This document shows, in pieces, positions 20,655 through 30,495 of a stretch of DNA of 64,000 nucleotides (within the stretch, counting starts at the first letter, position 1; each line of letters starts with the position of its first letter). The DNA is from Janthinobacterium sp. 344 (lineage in GTDB: Bacteria > Pseudomonadota > Gammaproteobacteria > Burkholderiales > Burkholderiaceae_D): positions 1 to 64,000 of the forward strand of contig NZ_FOKL01000006.1 in the NCBI RefSeq assembly GCF_900112025.1. The letters run 5' to 3'. A program made the translations under genes and the position numbers. A model generated the notes under the pieces. The model saw nothing but the letters and a program-made list of their open reading frames with translations. It was not told where the DNA came from and ran no database searches.

Positions 20655-22157
20655 TTACTGTTTCCTTATGGAAATTTCCTTGTATTGCGGACGCAGCACG
20701 CGCATGGCCGTATCCTCAAGGCTTTCCACCCGGCTCAGCAGCCTCGATGCCCCCGTCGCCGGCGCGCAGCTGCCCGTGCTGCGGTAGCGCAGCGCCGCCG
20801 CCAGCATGCCCTCGGCCGTATCGCCCAGCTGATGCTCATAATCGTCCGTCACGCCGCACGTCGGCGCCATGCCGTCGGCGTAATCGCCAAAGCCCTTGGC
20901 GTTGACGCCCTGGAATTGCACGGCGAAATACGTGTTGCCGCAATTCGGCTTGGGATAGAAGCCATACGGCTTGCCGCACGTCGTGCCGCCGATCAGGTTG
21001 ACTTCGATATCCACGCCGCGCAAGCCGTTGATGATCGATTCGCTGGCCGAACAGGTATTGCCCGTGGTGAGCAAGGTGACGCGCTTCAGGCCCAGGGATG
21101 GCAGCGCCGTGCCCTTGGCGATGGGGTTCGGCCCGGCGAAACCCTGGCTCTGCGCATGGAACGGCAATGGCGCTTCGCGCCTGGTCTTGTCATTCGCCAG
21201 CACCTGTTCGAAGACCTTGCCCGCCGTTGCCTGCGGGCCGGCGATCATGTAGGCCAGCTCGCTGGCGACATCCAGGTAGCCGCCGCCGTTGTAGCGCACG
21301 TCGAGCACCAGGTCGCTGATGCCGGCCGCCTGGAAGCGGCGCATGGTTTCGATCAGCTGGCGTTCGGCCACGTTGTTGTGCGTGTTGAAGGTCAGGTAGC
21401 CGACCTTGCCCGTGGGCGTATTGATGATGCGCTCGTTCTGCACGGCGCTCGTGCTGACCTCGACCGCCTGCAGGCTGGCGTTGAGCAGCGTGCCGCCGCG
21501 GCTGAAGCCCAGCGCGTGCGTGCCTTGCGCTTCCGGGAACAGGCCCGCGTTGAGGATCGCCACGCTGGCATCGTCACGGGCATTGACGAAATCGACGCCG
21601 TCGACCGTTTGCAGCACGTCGCCGCGCTGCAGGCCCGCCAGCGCCGCCGGCGAACCCGGCTCGACGATCGTGATCACGGCCCTGCGCGGCGGGACGTTCT
21701 GCGCCATGGCCAGCAGCATGCCGTAACCGAGTTCGATGCCGTTCTGCGACGCGTCCCATTGCGCGGTCGTATACGTGAAATGGAACTGGTCCTTGGGCTT
21801 GCCGGACGCCGTCGTGGCCGTTGTCTTCAGCACGTCGAAATACGCGGTGGGCGTGGCGAAGCTTTGCGCCTCGTACGTCGTCGGCACTTCGCGGTACCAC
21901 AGATAGGTTTCGTCGATCCAGCTGCGCACCCACGTCAGTTCATCGAGCAGGCTGCCCTGCCGGTCCACGCCGCTGCCGGTACGCGGCTTTTCGCAGCGGT
22001 TCGCCACCGTGGACGACGCCACCAATACCGTCGGTCCCGTCGACGTCACGGGCGGGACAACGGCGGCGCTGTCGCCGCCACCGCCACCACCGCCGCAGGC
22101 GCTCAGTAGCAGGACCAGGGGCGCAACGGCCAGGAATGAGAGACGCAGGGCATGCAT
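20655..22157 (-). CDS. S41-family C-terminal-processing-type protease, lipoprotein
   Basis: 500 aa. Lipobox LSAC with Cys21 followed by a run of Gly, so it is probably anchored to a membrane on the periplasmic side. A PDZ-like domain (about 165-215, ITIVEPGSPAALAGLQRGDV) precedes the S41 protease core, with the serine region GNTCSASESIINGLRG near residue 370. Proteases of this family cut proteins or peptides at the C-terminal side. The 5' leader has a -10-like TATAAT at 22189-22194. The TonB receptor gene follows 162 bp downstream on the same strand. Confidence 0.85.
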   Translation of the reverse strand: MHALRLSFLAVAPLVLLLSACGGGGGGGDSAAVVPPVTSTGPTVLVASSTVANRCEKPRTGSGVDRQGSLLDELTWVRSWIDETYLWYREVPTTYEAQSFATPTAYFDVLKTTATTASGKPKDQFHFTYTTAQWDASQNGIELGYGMLLAMAQNVPPRRAVITIVEPGSPAALAGLQRGDVLQTVDGVDFVNARDDASVAILNAGLFPEAQGTHALGFSRGGTLLNASLQAVEVSTSAVQNERIINTPTGKVGYLTFNTHNNVAERQLIETMRRFQAAGISDLVLDVRYNGGGYLDVASELAYMIAGPQATAGKVFEQVLANDKTRREAPLPFHAQSQGFAGPNPIAKGTALPSLGLKRVTLLTTGNTCSASESIINGLRGVDIEVNLIGGTTCGKPYGFYPKPNCGNTYFAVQFQGVNAKGFGDYADGMAPTCGVTDDYEHQLGDTAEGMLAAALRYRSTGSCAPATGASRLLSRVESLEDTAMRVLRPQYKEISIRKQ

Positions 22158-22230
22158 GAAAAACTTTCCAAAAAGAAATTATCGAAAAATTATAATGCGT
22201 TTTGCAAATGAGCGTTGTTTTATTTGATAC

Positions 22231-22254
22231 AAAAATGGCGCCCGCAGGCGCCAT
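22231..22254 (-). terminator. Intrinsic terminator of the indolepyruvate oxidoreductase gene
   Basis: Perfect 8-bp stem ATGGCGCC/GGCGCCAT with a 4-nt loop followed by TTTT on the minus strand, 30 bp behind the stop codon. Confidence 0.85.
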
Positions 22255-22283
22255 TGATTGAGCTTATGCCCCTACCGCGCGCA

Positions 22284-25200
22284 TCAGGCCACGGTCGCCG
22301 CCACCGGCGCCGCCACGACTGGCGGCAACGGGGTCGGCGCATTGAAGGCGATCAGCAAGCTGGCCTCTTTCTCTTTCGCCGCCTTCAAGTGGCGTTCCTT
22401 CACATGGCCATAGCCGCGGATGTCTTCCGGGATGCTGGCGATCGCCACGGCTTGCGCCAGCTTGGCCATCGTCAGCTTCGGCAGCAAGCCGCCCACCGTC
22501 GCGCGGTATTCAAGAATCAGCGCGCGCTCCATCTTGCGCTCGGCCGTATGGCCGAAGATGTCGAACGCCGTGCCGCGCAAGCCTTTCATTTTGGCCAGCA
22601 CGCCAAACGCCTTCATCATCCATGGGCCGAATTCCTTCTTCACCAGATGGCCCTGGGCATCGGTTTTCGCCATGATCGGCGGCGCCAGGTGGAACTTGAG
22701 CTTGATGTCGCCGTCGAACATGGACGCGATCTTCGCCTGGAAGGCGCCGTCCGTGTACAGGCGCGCCACCTCATACTCGTCCTTGTAGGCCATCAGCTTG
22801 TAGAAGTAGCGGGCCACGGCTTCCGTCAGGCGCAGGTGCGGGCCATTCAGGGCGCTCTCGGCGGCGCGCACCTGGCCGACGAAGTCCAGGTACTGCTGCG
22901 CATACGCGCGGTCCTGGTAGGCCGTCAGCAGGGCCACGCGCTTTTCGATCAGGTCGTCGAGCGTCTCGATGCGCTTGAATTCCACCACCTTGGCCGGGGT
23001 TGTCATGCGCACCAGGCTGGCCGCATCATGCGCGCCCGCGCGGCCCCAGTTGAAGGCCGCCTTGTTGAATGCCACCGAGACGTTGTTCAAGTCGATGGCC
23101 TTCATGATGGCCGCTTCGCTCAATGGCACCTTGCCCTTTTGCCAGGCGTAGCCCAGCATGAACATGTTCGTCGCGATGGAGTCGCCCATCAGCGCCGTGG
23201 CGATCTGCCCCGCGTCGATGAAGTCCACGTGGTCGCTGCCGCAGGCCTTTTCGATTTCCATGCGGGCCGAGGCGCCGGGGAATTGCCAGTCCGGGTTCTT
23301 CACGAACGCCGCCGTCGACGAGCTGGTCGAATTGATCATGGCCCAGCTGCGGCCTTCCCCCATGCGCGACAGGGCGTCGCGGCTGGCCGTGACGATCAAG
23401 TCGCAGCCGATCACGAGATCGGCCGCACCCGTGCCGACGCGCGTCGAGTGGATGTCTTCCTGGCGGTCCGCCAGGCGCACGTGCGACATGACCGGGCCGC
23501 CCTTTTGCGCCAGGCCGCTCATGTCCAGCACGGAGCAGCCCTTGCCTTCCACGTGGGCCGCCATGGCCAGGATCTGGCCGACGGTGACGACGCCCGTGCC
23601 GCCGATGCCGGTGACGAGGATGCCGAACGGCTCGGCCGTCGAGGGAATGCTTGGTGTCGGCAAGGCCGGCACGGCTGGCGCATCCTTGTCGGCGGCGGCC
23701 GCCTTCTTCGGCTTTTTCAGGCCGCCGCCTTCCACCGTGACGAAGCTGGGGCAGAAGCCCGTCGTGCACGAAAAATCCTTGTTGCAGGACGACTGGTTGA
23801 TCTGGCGCTTGCGCCCCAGTTCCGTTTCCAGCGGTTCCACCGACAGGCAGTTCGATTGCACGGAGCAGTCGCCGCAGCCTTCGCAGACGGCTTCGTTGAT
23901 GACGGCGCGCTTGGCCGGGTCCGGGTATTCATTGCGTTTCCGGCGGCGGCGTTTTTCCGAGGCACAGGTCTGGTCGTAGATCATGGCCGACACGCCCGGC
24001 ATGTCGCGCAGTTCGCGCTGCACGTCCATCAGTTCCGAACGGTGGCGCACGGTGACGCCTTCCGCCCAGGCATAATCGGATGGGTATTTTTCCGGTTCGT
24101 CGGTGACGACGATGATGGGGCCGACGCCTTCGGCGGCGATCTGGCGCGAGATGATCGCCGGCGACAGGGGGCCGTCGAATTCCTGGCCGCCCGTCATCGC
24201 CACCGCATCGTTGAACAGAATCTTGTAAGTGATGTTCACCTTGGCCGAGACGGCCGCGCGGATGGCCAGGATGCCCGAGTGGAAATACGTGCCGTCCCCG
24301 AGATTGGTAAACACGTGTTTTTCATTCGTGAACGGCGCCTGCCCCACCCAGGTCACGCCTTCGGCGCCCATGTGGGTAAACGTCGACGTTTCGCGGTCCA
24401 TCCACAGCACCATGTAGTGGCAGCCGATGCCGGCCAGCGCGCGCGAGCCTTCCGGCACTTTCGTGGAACTGTTGTGCGGGCAGCCGGAGCAGAAGAACGG
24501 CGTGCGGTCCTTTTGCGGATCGGGTTTCACGCTGATCGCCTTGAGGACGTTTTCCTTCGCTTCCAGGTAGGCGATGCGCTCCTTCACGCGCTGCTCGACG
24601 GGATGGCCCGCGTAGTAGCGCGAGATGCGGCTGGCGATCGCCCGCGCGATCATGGCCGGGTTCAGTTCATACGTGGCCGGCAGCAGCCAGTCGCCGTGTC
24701 CCGTGCCCTTCTGGTTGCTCCATTCGCCCGTGTCGTCGAACTTGCCGACCACGCGCGGACGCTCGCCGTCTTTGAGGTTGTACAGCTCTTCCTTCAGCGC
24801 GTATTCGAGGATTTGCCGCTTTTCTTCCACCACCAGGATCTCGTCGAGGCCCTTGGCGAATTCGTGCACGCCGTCCGCTTCCAGCGGCCAGGTCATGCCG
24901 ATCTTGTACAGGCGGATGCCGATGTCGGACGCCGTCTGCTCGTCGATGCCCAGGTCCGCCAGCGCCTGGCGCGTGTCCAGGTACGATTTGCCGGCCGTGA
25001 TGATGCCGATGCGCGCCTTCGGGCTGTCCCAGATGATTTTATTGAGCTTGTTGGCACGCGCATACGCCAGCGCCGCATACCATTTGTAGCTGTTCATGCG
25101 CACTTCCTGCTCCAGCACCGTGTCGGGCCAGCGGATGTTCAGGCCGCCGGCCGGCATCTCGAAGTCGGTGGGCTGGGTGATCTGCACGCGGTCCGGGTCG

Positions 25201-25880
25201 AAATCGACGGCGGCGCCCGACTCGATGATGTCGGTCACGCATTTCATCGACACCCACAGGCCCGTGTAGCGGCTCATGGCCCACGCGTGCAAGCCGTAGT
25301 CGATGTATTCCTGCACCGACGACGGGTACAGCACGGGGATGCCGCAGGCATTCAGGATATGGTCGGACTGGTGCGCCGTGGACGAGGATTTCGCCGCATG
25401 GTCGTCGCCGGCCAGCACCAGCACGCCGCCGTGCTTGGCGGAACCGGCGTTGTTCGCGTGCTTGAAGACGTCGCCGCAGCGGTCGACGCCGGGGCCCTTG
25501 CCGTACCACATGCCGAACACGCCGTCATATTTGGCGTCTTCGAACAGATTCGTTTGCTGCGTGCCCCAGACGGCCGTGGCGGCCAGGTCTTCGTTCAGGC
25601 CCGGGTGGAACTTGACGTGGTGTTCATCGAGGTATTTCTTGGCCTTGATCGCCGTCATGTCGACGGACGTCACAGGCGAACCGCGGTAGCCGGTGATGTA
25701 GCCGGCCGTGTTCAGGCCCGCTTTCAGGTCGCGCTCGCGCTGCAGCATGGGCAGGCGGATCAGCGCCTGCGTGCCCGTCATGAAGGCGCGGCCGCGCTCC
25801 AGCGTGTATTTGTCGTTCAGGGAAATTTCGGACGCGTGCGCGCCCGGCTCAAGACTCGAGCCCTTGATTGGTGCATTCAT
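22284..25880 (-). CDS. Indolepyruvate ferredoxin oxidoreductase, single-chain form
   Basis: 1198 aa; the alpha and beta subunits of archaeal IOR are fused, as in many proteobacteria. It oxidatively decarboxylates aryl-pyruvates to aryl-acetyl-CoA, using TPP and an electron carrier. The N-terminal half is the pyruvate-oxidoreductase/TPP region; a ferredoxin-like cluster CEGCGDCSVQSNC lies near residue 665-677; the C-terminal third begins a gamma-type domain with GIGGTGVVTVGQ. HPPD is encoded just upstream on the same strand, so both enzymes probably handle transamination products of aromatic amino acids. Confidence 0.92.
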   Translation of the reverse strand: MNAPIKGSSLEPGAHASEISLNDKYTLERGRAFMTGTQALIRLPMLQRERDLKAGLNTAGYITGYRGSPVTSVDMTAIKAKKYLDEHHVKFHPGLNEDLAATAVWGTQQTNLFEDAKYDGVFGMWYGKGPGVDRCGDVFKHANNAGSAKHGGVLVLAGDDHAAKSSSTAHQSDHILNACGIPVLYPSSVQEYIDYGLHAWAMSRYTGLWVSMKCVTDIIESGAAVDFDPDRVQITQPTDFEMPAGGLNIRWPDTVLEQEVRMNSYKWYAALAYARANKLNKIIWDSPKARIGIITAGKSYLDTRQALADLGIDEQTASDIGIRLYKIGMTWPLEADGVHEFAKGLDEILVVEEKRQILEYALKEELYNLKDGERPRVVGKFDDTGEWSNQKGTGHGDWLLPATYELNPAMIARAIASRISRYYAGHPVEQRVKERIAYLEAKENVLKAISVKPDPQKDRTPFFCSGCPHNSSTKVPEGSRALAGIGCHYMVLWMDRETSTFTHMGAEGVTWVGQAPFTNEKHVFTNLGDGTYFHSGILAIRAAVSAKVNITYKILFNDAVAMTGGQEFDGPLSPAIISRQIAAEGVGPIIVVTDEPEKYPSDYAWAEGVTVRHRSELMDVQRELRDMPGVSAMIYDQTCASEKRRRRKRNEYPDPAKRAVINEAVCEGCGDCSVQSNCLSVEPLETELGRKRQINQSSCNKDFSCTTGFCPSFVTVEGGGLKKPKKAAAADKDAPAVPALPTPSIPSTAEPFGILVTGIGGTGVVTVGQILAMAAHVEGKGCSVLDMSGLAQKGGPVMSHVRLADRQEDIHSTRVGTGAADLVIGCDLIVTASRDALSRMGEGRSWAMINSTSSSTAAFVKNPDWQFPGASARMEIEKACGSDHVDFIDAGQIATALMGDSIATNMFMLGYAWQKGKVPLSEAAIMKAIDLNNVSVAFNKAAFNWGRAGAHDAASLVRMTTPAKVVEFKRIETLDDLIEKRVALLTAYQDRAYAQQYLDFVGQVRAAESALNGPHLRLTEAVARYFYKLMAYKDEYEVARLYTDGAFQAKIASMFDGDIKLKFHLAPPIMAKTDAQGHLVKKEFGPWMMKAFGVLAKMKGLRGTAFDIFGHTAERKMERALILEYRATVGGLLPKLTMAKLAQAVAIASIPEDIRGYGHVKERHLKAAKEKEASLLIAFNAPTPLPPVVAAPVAATVA

Positions 25881-26080
25881 TACTTGTCTCCATTATTCTC
25901 GGTGCTACGCGTGCAAAGTCGGTTGAACTCACACGTACCGGCTGTGCCTTGTGGGCAATGCCGGTGCGGAAAAATGACTTGTTTGTCGTAGACTACCACA
26001 GGAAGGCGCGCAGTTCTTTGCTGCGCTGCACTCCCGTGTTGCTTCTTTTTTGTGACTTCTGGTCAGATCAGCAGAGTGCT

Positions 26081-26119
26081 GGGGTCAGACCCGTCGGGGC
26101 TCGGCGCCCCCGCTTGACC
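26081..26119. repeat. GGGGTCAGACCC element, copy 2
   Basis: GGGGTCAGACCC followed by a hairpin-forming GC stretch (GGGGC...GCCCC) and an imperfect return arm CTTGACC. It lies just behind the HPPD stop codon, between hppD and the oxidoreductase gene. The rest of 25881-26080 shows no gene. Confidence 0.55.
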
Positions 26120-26133
26120 GCCGGTACTTCAGC

Positions 26134-27261
<1,128 letters not shown>

Positions 27262-27346
27262 GATGTCTCCTCCAAGAAGTAGCGCACAGTATAGGCGCGG
27301 GTCACGGGCATTAAATGCCAAAGATCTCCCGAACAATCATGATTTG

Positions 27347-27361
27347 CGCAATAATATTGCG
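27347..27361. promoter_or_regulatory. Palindromic candidate operator between hppD and the Lrp-type gene
   Basis: CGCAATA-A-TATTGCG, a perfect 7-bp inverted repeat with a single central base (15 bp), AT-rich in the middle as Lrp/AsnC sites are. It lies 26 bp before the regulator start codon in the divergent intergenic region. Confidence 0.55.
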
Positions 27362-27386
27362 TGAAATAAGACCCTCCGGAGGAAGC

Positions 27387-27911
27387 ATGAGCAAAATTAC
27401 GCTGGATAAAACGGATCGCAAGATCCTGGCCGTCCTGCAGGCCGATGGCCGCCTGTCGAATCAGGACGTGGCCGAGCAGGTCAGCCTGTCGCCGTCGCCA
27501 TGCTTGCGCCGCGTCAAACGACTGGAGGAAGCGGGCGTGATCCGCCAGTATGTGGCCCTGCTGGACCCGGAAAAGATCGGCCTGGGCTTGCTGGCCTACG
27601 TCAACGTACGGCTGGAAAAGCACAGCGACGCCACCGCCCACAGCACGGCACGGGTGCTGGCGCCGAACCTGGTGACGAATACCTCGCCGCGCGCCGACTT
27701 CGCCGTGGCCGTGGCGCAATGGCCCGAAGTGGTGGCCTGCTATGCGATGACGGGCGAGATGGATTATCTGCTGCGCGTGCACGTGGAAGACATGGAACAC
27801 TTTTCGCGCTTCATGATGGCCACCCTGCTGCGCCATCCGGCCGTGCTGGACGTGAAATCGAGCTTCGCCCTGCAGCGCATCAAGGATACGACGGCCCTGC
27901 CGCTGGTGTAG
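27387..27911 (+). CDS. Lrp/AsnC-family transcriptional regulator
   Basis: 174 aa. N-terminal winged helix-turn-helix (LDKTDRKILAVLQADGRLSN; LSPSPCLRRVKRLEEAGVI) followed by the RAM ligand-binding domain (CYAMTGEMDYLLRVHVEDME). Such proteins sense amino acids and form oligomers. The start at 27387 has GGAGGA 4 nt upstream. Its position divergent to hppD points to control of tyrosine/phenylalanine catabolism. Its stop codon abuts the stop of the convergent GNAT gene. Confidence 0.93.
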   Translation: MSKITLDKTDRKILAVLQADGRLSNQDVAEQVSLSPSPCLRRVKRLEEAGVIRQYVALLDPEKIGLGLLAYVNVRLEKHSDATAHSTARVLAPNLVTNTSPRADFAVAVAQWPEVVACYAMTGEMDYLLRVHVEDMEHFSRFMMATLLRHPAVLDVKSSFALQRIKDTTALPLV

Positions 27912-28619
27912 TCAGTCGGCGGGCGGGGGCGGCGCCGGCTTCTTGCGCCCCGGCAAACGCTGCAGCAGCTTGCTGGCGGCGCGCGCATTCGCCTTGAACG
28001 TATAGTCGAACATGGCAAACTGCTCCTGCACGGCTTCCTGCAGCATGCTCGATGGGTTCGGCGGCAATAGTTTCAAATAAGCATCGGCCTCGCCATAGTC
28101 GCGCTGGATTTCCATGCCCGCCTTCTTGGCGATATGCATCATCGTCTTGTTCGACGACAAGCAGTGCATGTACAGCGTATCGACATCGTTGTTGCGGCAG
28201 TGAATCGCCGCCCGCTCGAACAGTTTCGAGCCGACCCCCATGCCGCGCATGGATTTCGACACCGACACGCCAAACTCGGCCACTTGCTCCTTGTCCGTCA
28301 CCACATGTTTCGCCGGCGCCTTGTCCTTCGGCGCGAACGCCAGGTGGCCCACGCCCACCAGCTTGAAGGTGCTGTTGTAGACGCCGTAGACCATGTCGCG
28401 CGAAAAATCCATCTTCTGCACATACTGGGCGACAAGCTCATCGGGCAAGGCGCTGCCAAAGCGCAGCAGCCGGTCGCTCTTTTCCAGGGTCAGGAAATGC
28501 TTCATCATGCGGCGCCGGTCGCGCTCATGCAATTGCTTGACCAGCACGGTCGGCCGCCCGCCGCCGCTACGGCTGAGCCAGCGGCGAAACGGATTCTGGA
28601 ACAATTTGGGCAGGGTCAT
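27912..28619 (-). CDS. GNAT-family N-acetyltransferase
   Basis: 235 aa. The acetyl-CoA loop region is EFGVSVSKSMRGMGVGSKLF, followed by the typical C-terminal GNAT helix (SSNKTMMHIAKKAGMEI). The substrate is unknown. A proline-rich tail ends the protein. It starts inside the cca stop codon (ATGA overlap), so it is the last gene of slt-gst-cca-GNAT. The frame remains open far upstream, but that part lies inside cca and is not coding in this frame. Confidence 0.85.
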   Translation of the reverse strand: MTLPKLFQNPFRRWLSRSGGGRPTVLVKQLHERDRRRMMKHFLTLEKSDRLLRFGSALPDELVAQYVQKMDFSRDMVYGVYNSTFKLVGVGHLAFAPKDKAPAKHVVTDKEQVAEFGVSVSKSMRGMGVGSKLFERAAIHCRNNDVDTLYMHCLSSNKTMMHIAKKAGMEIQRDYGEADAYLKLLPPNPSSMLQEAVQEQFAMFDYTFKANARAASKLLQRLPGRKKPAPPPPAD

Positions 28620-29743
28620 GGCAGTTCCGTACTGCTGATGGCGTTCGTGACAGCCGCGACCCGCGCCGCATGGATGACGGCCGGGATGCGTTTCGGTTCC
28701 TGCGCACAGGCCAGCGCCAGCGCGCCCGCATCGACGCCGCGCACGGCCGCCAGCATGGCTTGCAGCCAGGCGGCCTGCGGAAAAGCGCGCGTTTCCTGCG
28801 CAGCTTCCCGTGCCTGTACATCGCATTCGATGGCTTGCAGCATCTGCTCGAAGCGCTGCGGCTTGCGCAAGCCGTCGCAGCGCTCGCACAAGCGCACCAG
28901 TTCCTCGGCGCTCAAGGCCAGCGCGCCGGTGACGGCCGCCTGCTCGCGCGCCGCCATCACGGCCAGTTCGCGGCAGTCGTTGGGCACGCGCAGGCGCTCG
29001 CTCAGCGCATGGATCTGCGCGACGGGCACGGCCAGCATCAGCACGGCAAAGCGCACGCACAGCGCGTGGCCTGCGCCCGCCGCCCTGTCGATCGCCTGCA
29101 GCAGCGGCGCGCTGAGCACCAGTTCCGGCAGAATGCGCGCCAGCGCGCCGCATTCCTGCAGCACCGTGAACATGCGCGACGGGCGGCTTTCCATCAAGCC
29201 TTTCGCCACTTCCTGCCATACGCGCTCGGCCACCAGGGCATCGACTTCACCGTCCAACACCATCTGGCGCATCAGCGCCATGGTGGCGGGCGCCACCGTG
29301 AAATGATGAAACCGGGCGGCAAAGCGGGCCAGGCGCAGGATGCGCACGGGGTCTTCGCCAAACGCCTCGGAAACGTGGCGGAAGACCTTGTTCTGGATAT
29401 CCGCGATGCCGCCGAACGGGTCCGTCAAGCTGCCGTCCTCGGCCTGGGCGATGGCGTTGATGGTGAGGTCGCGCCGCACCAGGTCCTCTTCCAGGGTGAC
29501 GTCGGGCGCCGTGTGGAAGACAAAGCCCCGGTAGCCGGGCGCCGTCTTGCGCTCCGTGCGGGCCAGCGCATATTCTTCCTGCGTCTGCGGGTGCAGGAAG
29601 ACGGGGAAATCCTTGCCGACGGGCCGGAAGCCCCGGCGCAGCATGTCGTCCGGCGTGGCGCCGACGACCACGTAATCGCGGTCTTTCACGGGCAAGCCCA
29701 GCAGTTGGTCGCGCACCGCGCCACCGACCGTGTAAATCTTCAT
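28616..29743 (-). CDS. cca: CCA tRNA nucleotidyltransferase, HD motif not conserved
   Basis: 375 aa. It adds or repairs the 3' CCA end of tRNAs. The class II nucleotidyltransferase head is intact: GGAVRDQLLG (7-16), the metal-binding DRD (21-23), RRDLTINA and EDPVRILRLARFAARF. In longer proteobacterial Cca proteins a C-terminal HD phosphohydrolase domain follows with a CHDLGK motif; here the matching place reads VRFAVLMLAV, with no His-Asp, so phosphatase activity is probably absent. Starts 12 bp behind the GST gene. Confidence 0.93.
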   Translation of the reverse strand: MKIYTVGGAVRDQLLGLPVKDRDYVVVGATPDDMLRRGFRPVGKDFPVFLHPQTQEEYALARTERKTAPGYRGFVFHTAPDVTLEEDLVRRDLTINAIAQAEDGSLTDPFGGIADIQNKVFRHVSEAFGEDPVRILRLARFAARFHHFTVAPATMALMRQMVLDGEVDALVAERVWQEVAKGLMESRPSRMFTVLQECGALARILPELVLSAPLLQAIDRAAGAGHALCVRFAVLMLAVPVAQIHALSERLRVPNDCRELAVMAAREQAAVTGALALSAEELVRLCERCDGLRKPQRFEQMLQAIECDVQAREAAQETRAFPQAAWLQAMLAAVRGVDAGALALACAQEPKRIPAVIHAARVAAVTNAISSTELP

Positions 29744-29755
29744 AGGAGCGTTCTC

Positions 29756-30472
29756 TTAGTCAGGCAGTTCCGCGTCGTGCTTGGCCGCCACTTCCGTCTC
29801 CGCCAGCGCTTCCGTGATCCAGCGGGCCACGGCCGGGTGCGCCTGCACGCGCTCGCAATACGCGTTCAGGGCCGGCGCCAGGCTCACGCCATACGTGCGG
29901 AAACGCATGACGACGGGGGCGAAATACGCGTCGGCGATGGAAAAGTCGCCAAACAGGAACTGGTGGTGGCCAAAGCGGGATAAACACTCTTCCCAGATTT
30001 CGCTGATGCGGCCGATGTCGGCCTGGGCGGCGGCCGTGCGGCCCCGGCCCGGCAAGTTCGCCTTGATATTCATCGACATGGCCGTGCGCAAGCCGGCGAA
30101 GCCGGAATGCATTTCTGCGCAGACACTGCGCGCCATGGCGCGCGCGGCCACGTCCTGCGGCCACAGGTGTTTGTCGGGAAACTGCTCGGCCAGGTATTCG
30201 CAGATGGCCAGGCTGTCCCAGATCGTCATTTCGCCGGCCAGCAGCACGGGCACGCGGCCGCAGGCGGAATATTCGGCGATTTTCGTCGCCGTGTCGCTCT
30301 GGTCGAGCAGCACGCGCACTTCCTGGAACGCAATGCCGAAGGCCGTCATGGCCACCCACGGGCGCATCGACCAGGACGAGTAATTCTTGTTGCCGATGAT
30401 GAGGGTCAAACCTGGCGCGCGCGCGGCGGCCAGGGCTTGCGTCAGGCTGGGGTCAAGGATGGTCGTTTGCAT
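29756..30472 (-). CDS. Glutathione S-transferase family protein
   Basis: 238 aa. The N-terminal thioredoxin-like domain (about 22-100) has NKNYSSWSMRPW with a likely active-site Ser, RVPVL with the cis-Pro, and the glutathione-contact segment WDSLAICEYL. An all-helical C-terminal domain follows. The substrate is unknown. Member of the slt-gst-cca-GNAT run; 23 bp separate it from the slt stop codon. Confidence 0.9.
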   Translation of the reverse strand: MQTTILDPSLTQALAAARAPGLTLIIGNKNYSSWSMRPWVAMTAFGIAFQEVRVLLDQSDTATKIAEYSACGRVPVLLAGEMTIWDSLAICEYLAEQFPDKHLWPQDVAARAMARSVCAEMHSGFAGLRTAMSMNIKANLPGRGRTAAAQADIGRISEIWEECLSRFGHHQFLFGDFSIADAYFAPVVMRFRTYGVSLAPALNAYCERVQAHPAVARWITEALAETEVAAKHDAELPD

Positions 30473-30495
30473 GGTCGTCTATCAGGTCAAAGTAA

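Noticed and set aside
28620..29219. Upstream in-frame extension of the GNAT gene
   Set aside because: It reads through cca in another frame; composition is Arg/Ala/Gly-rich as expected of a shadow frame.
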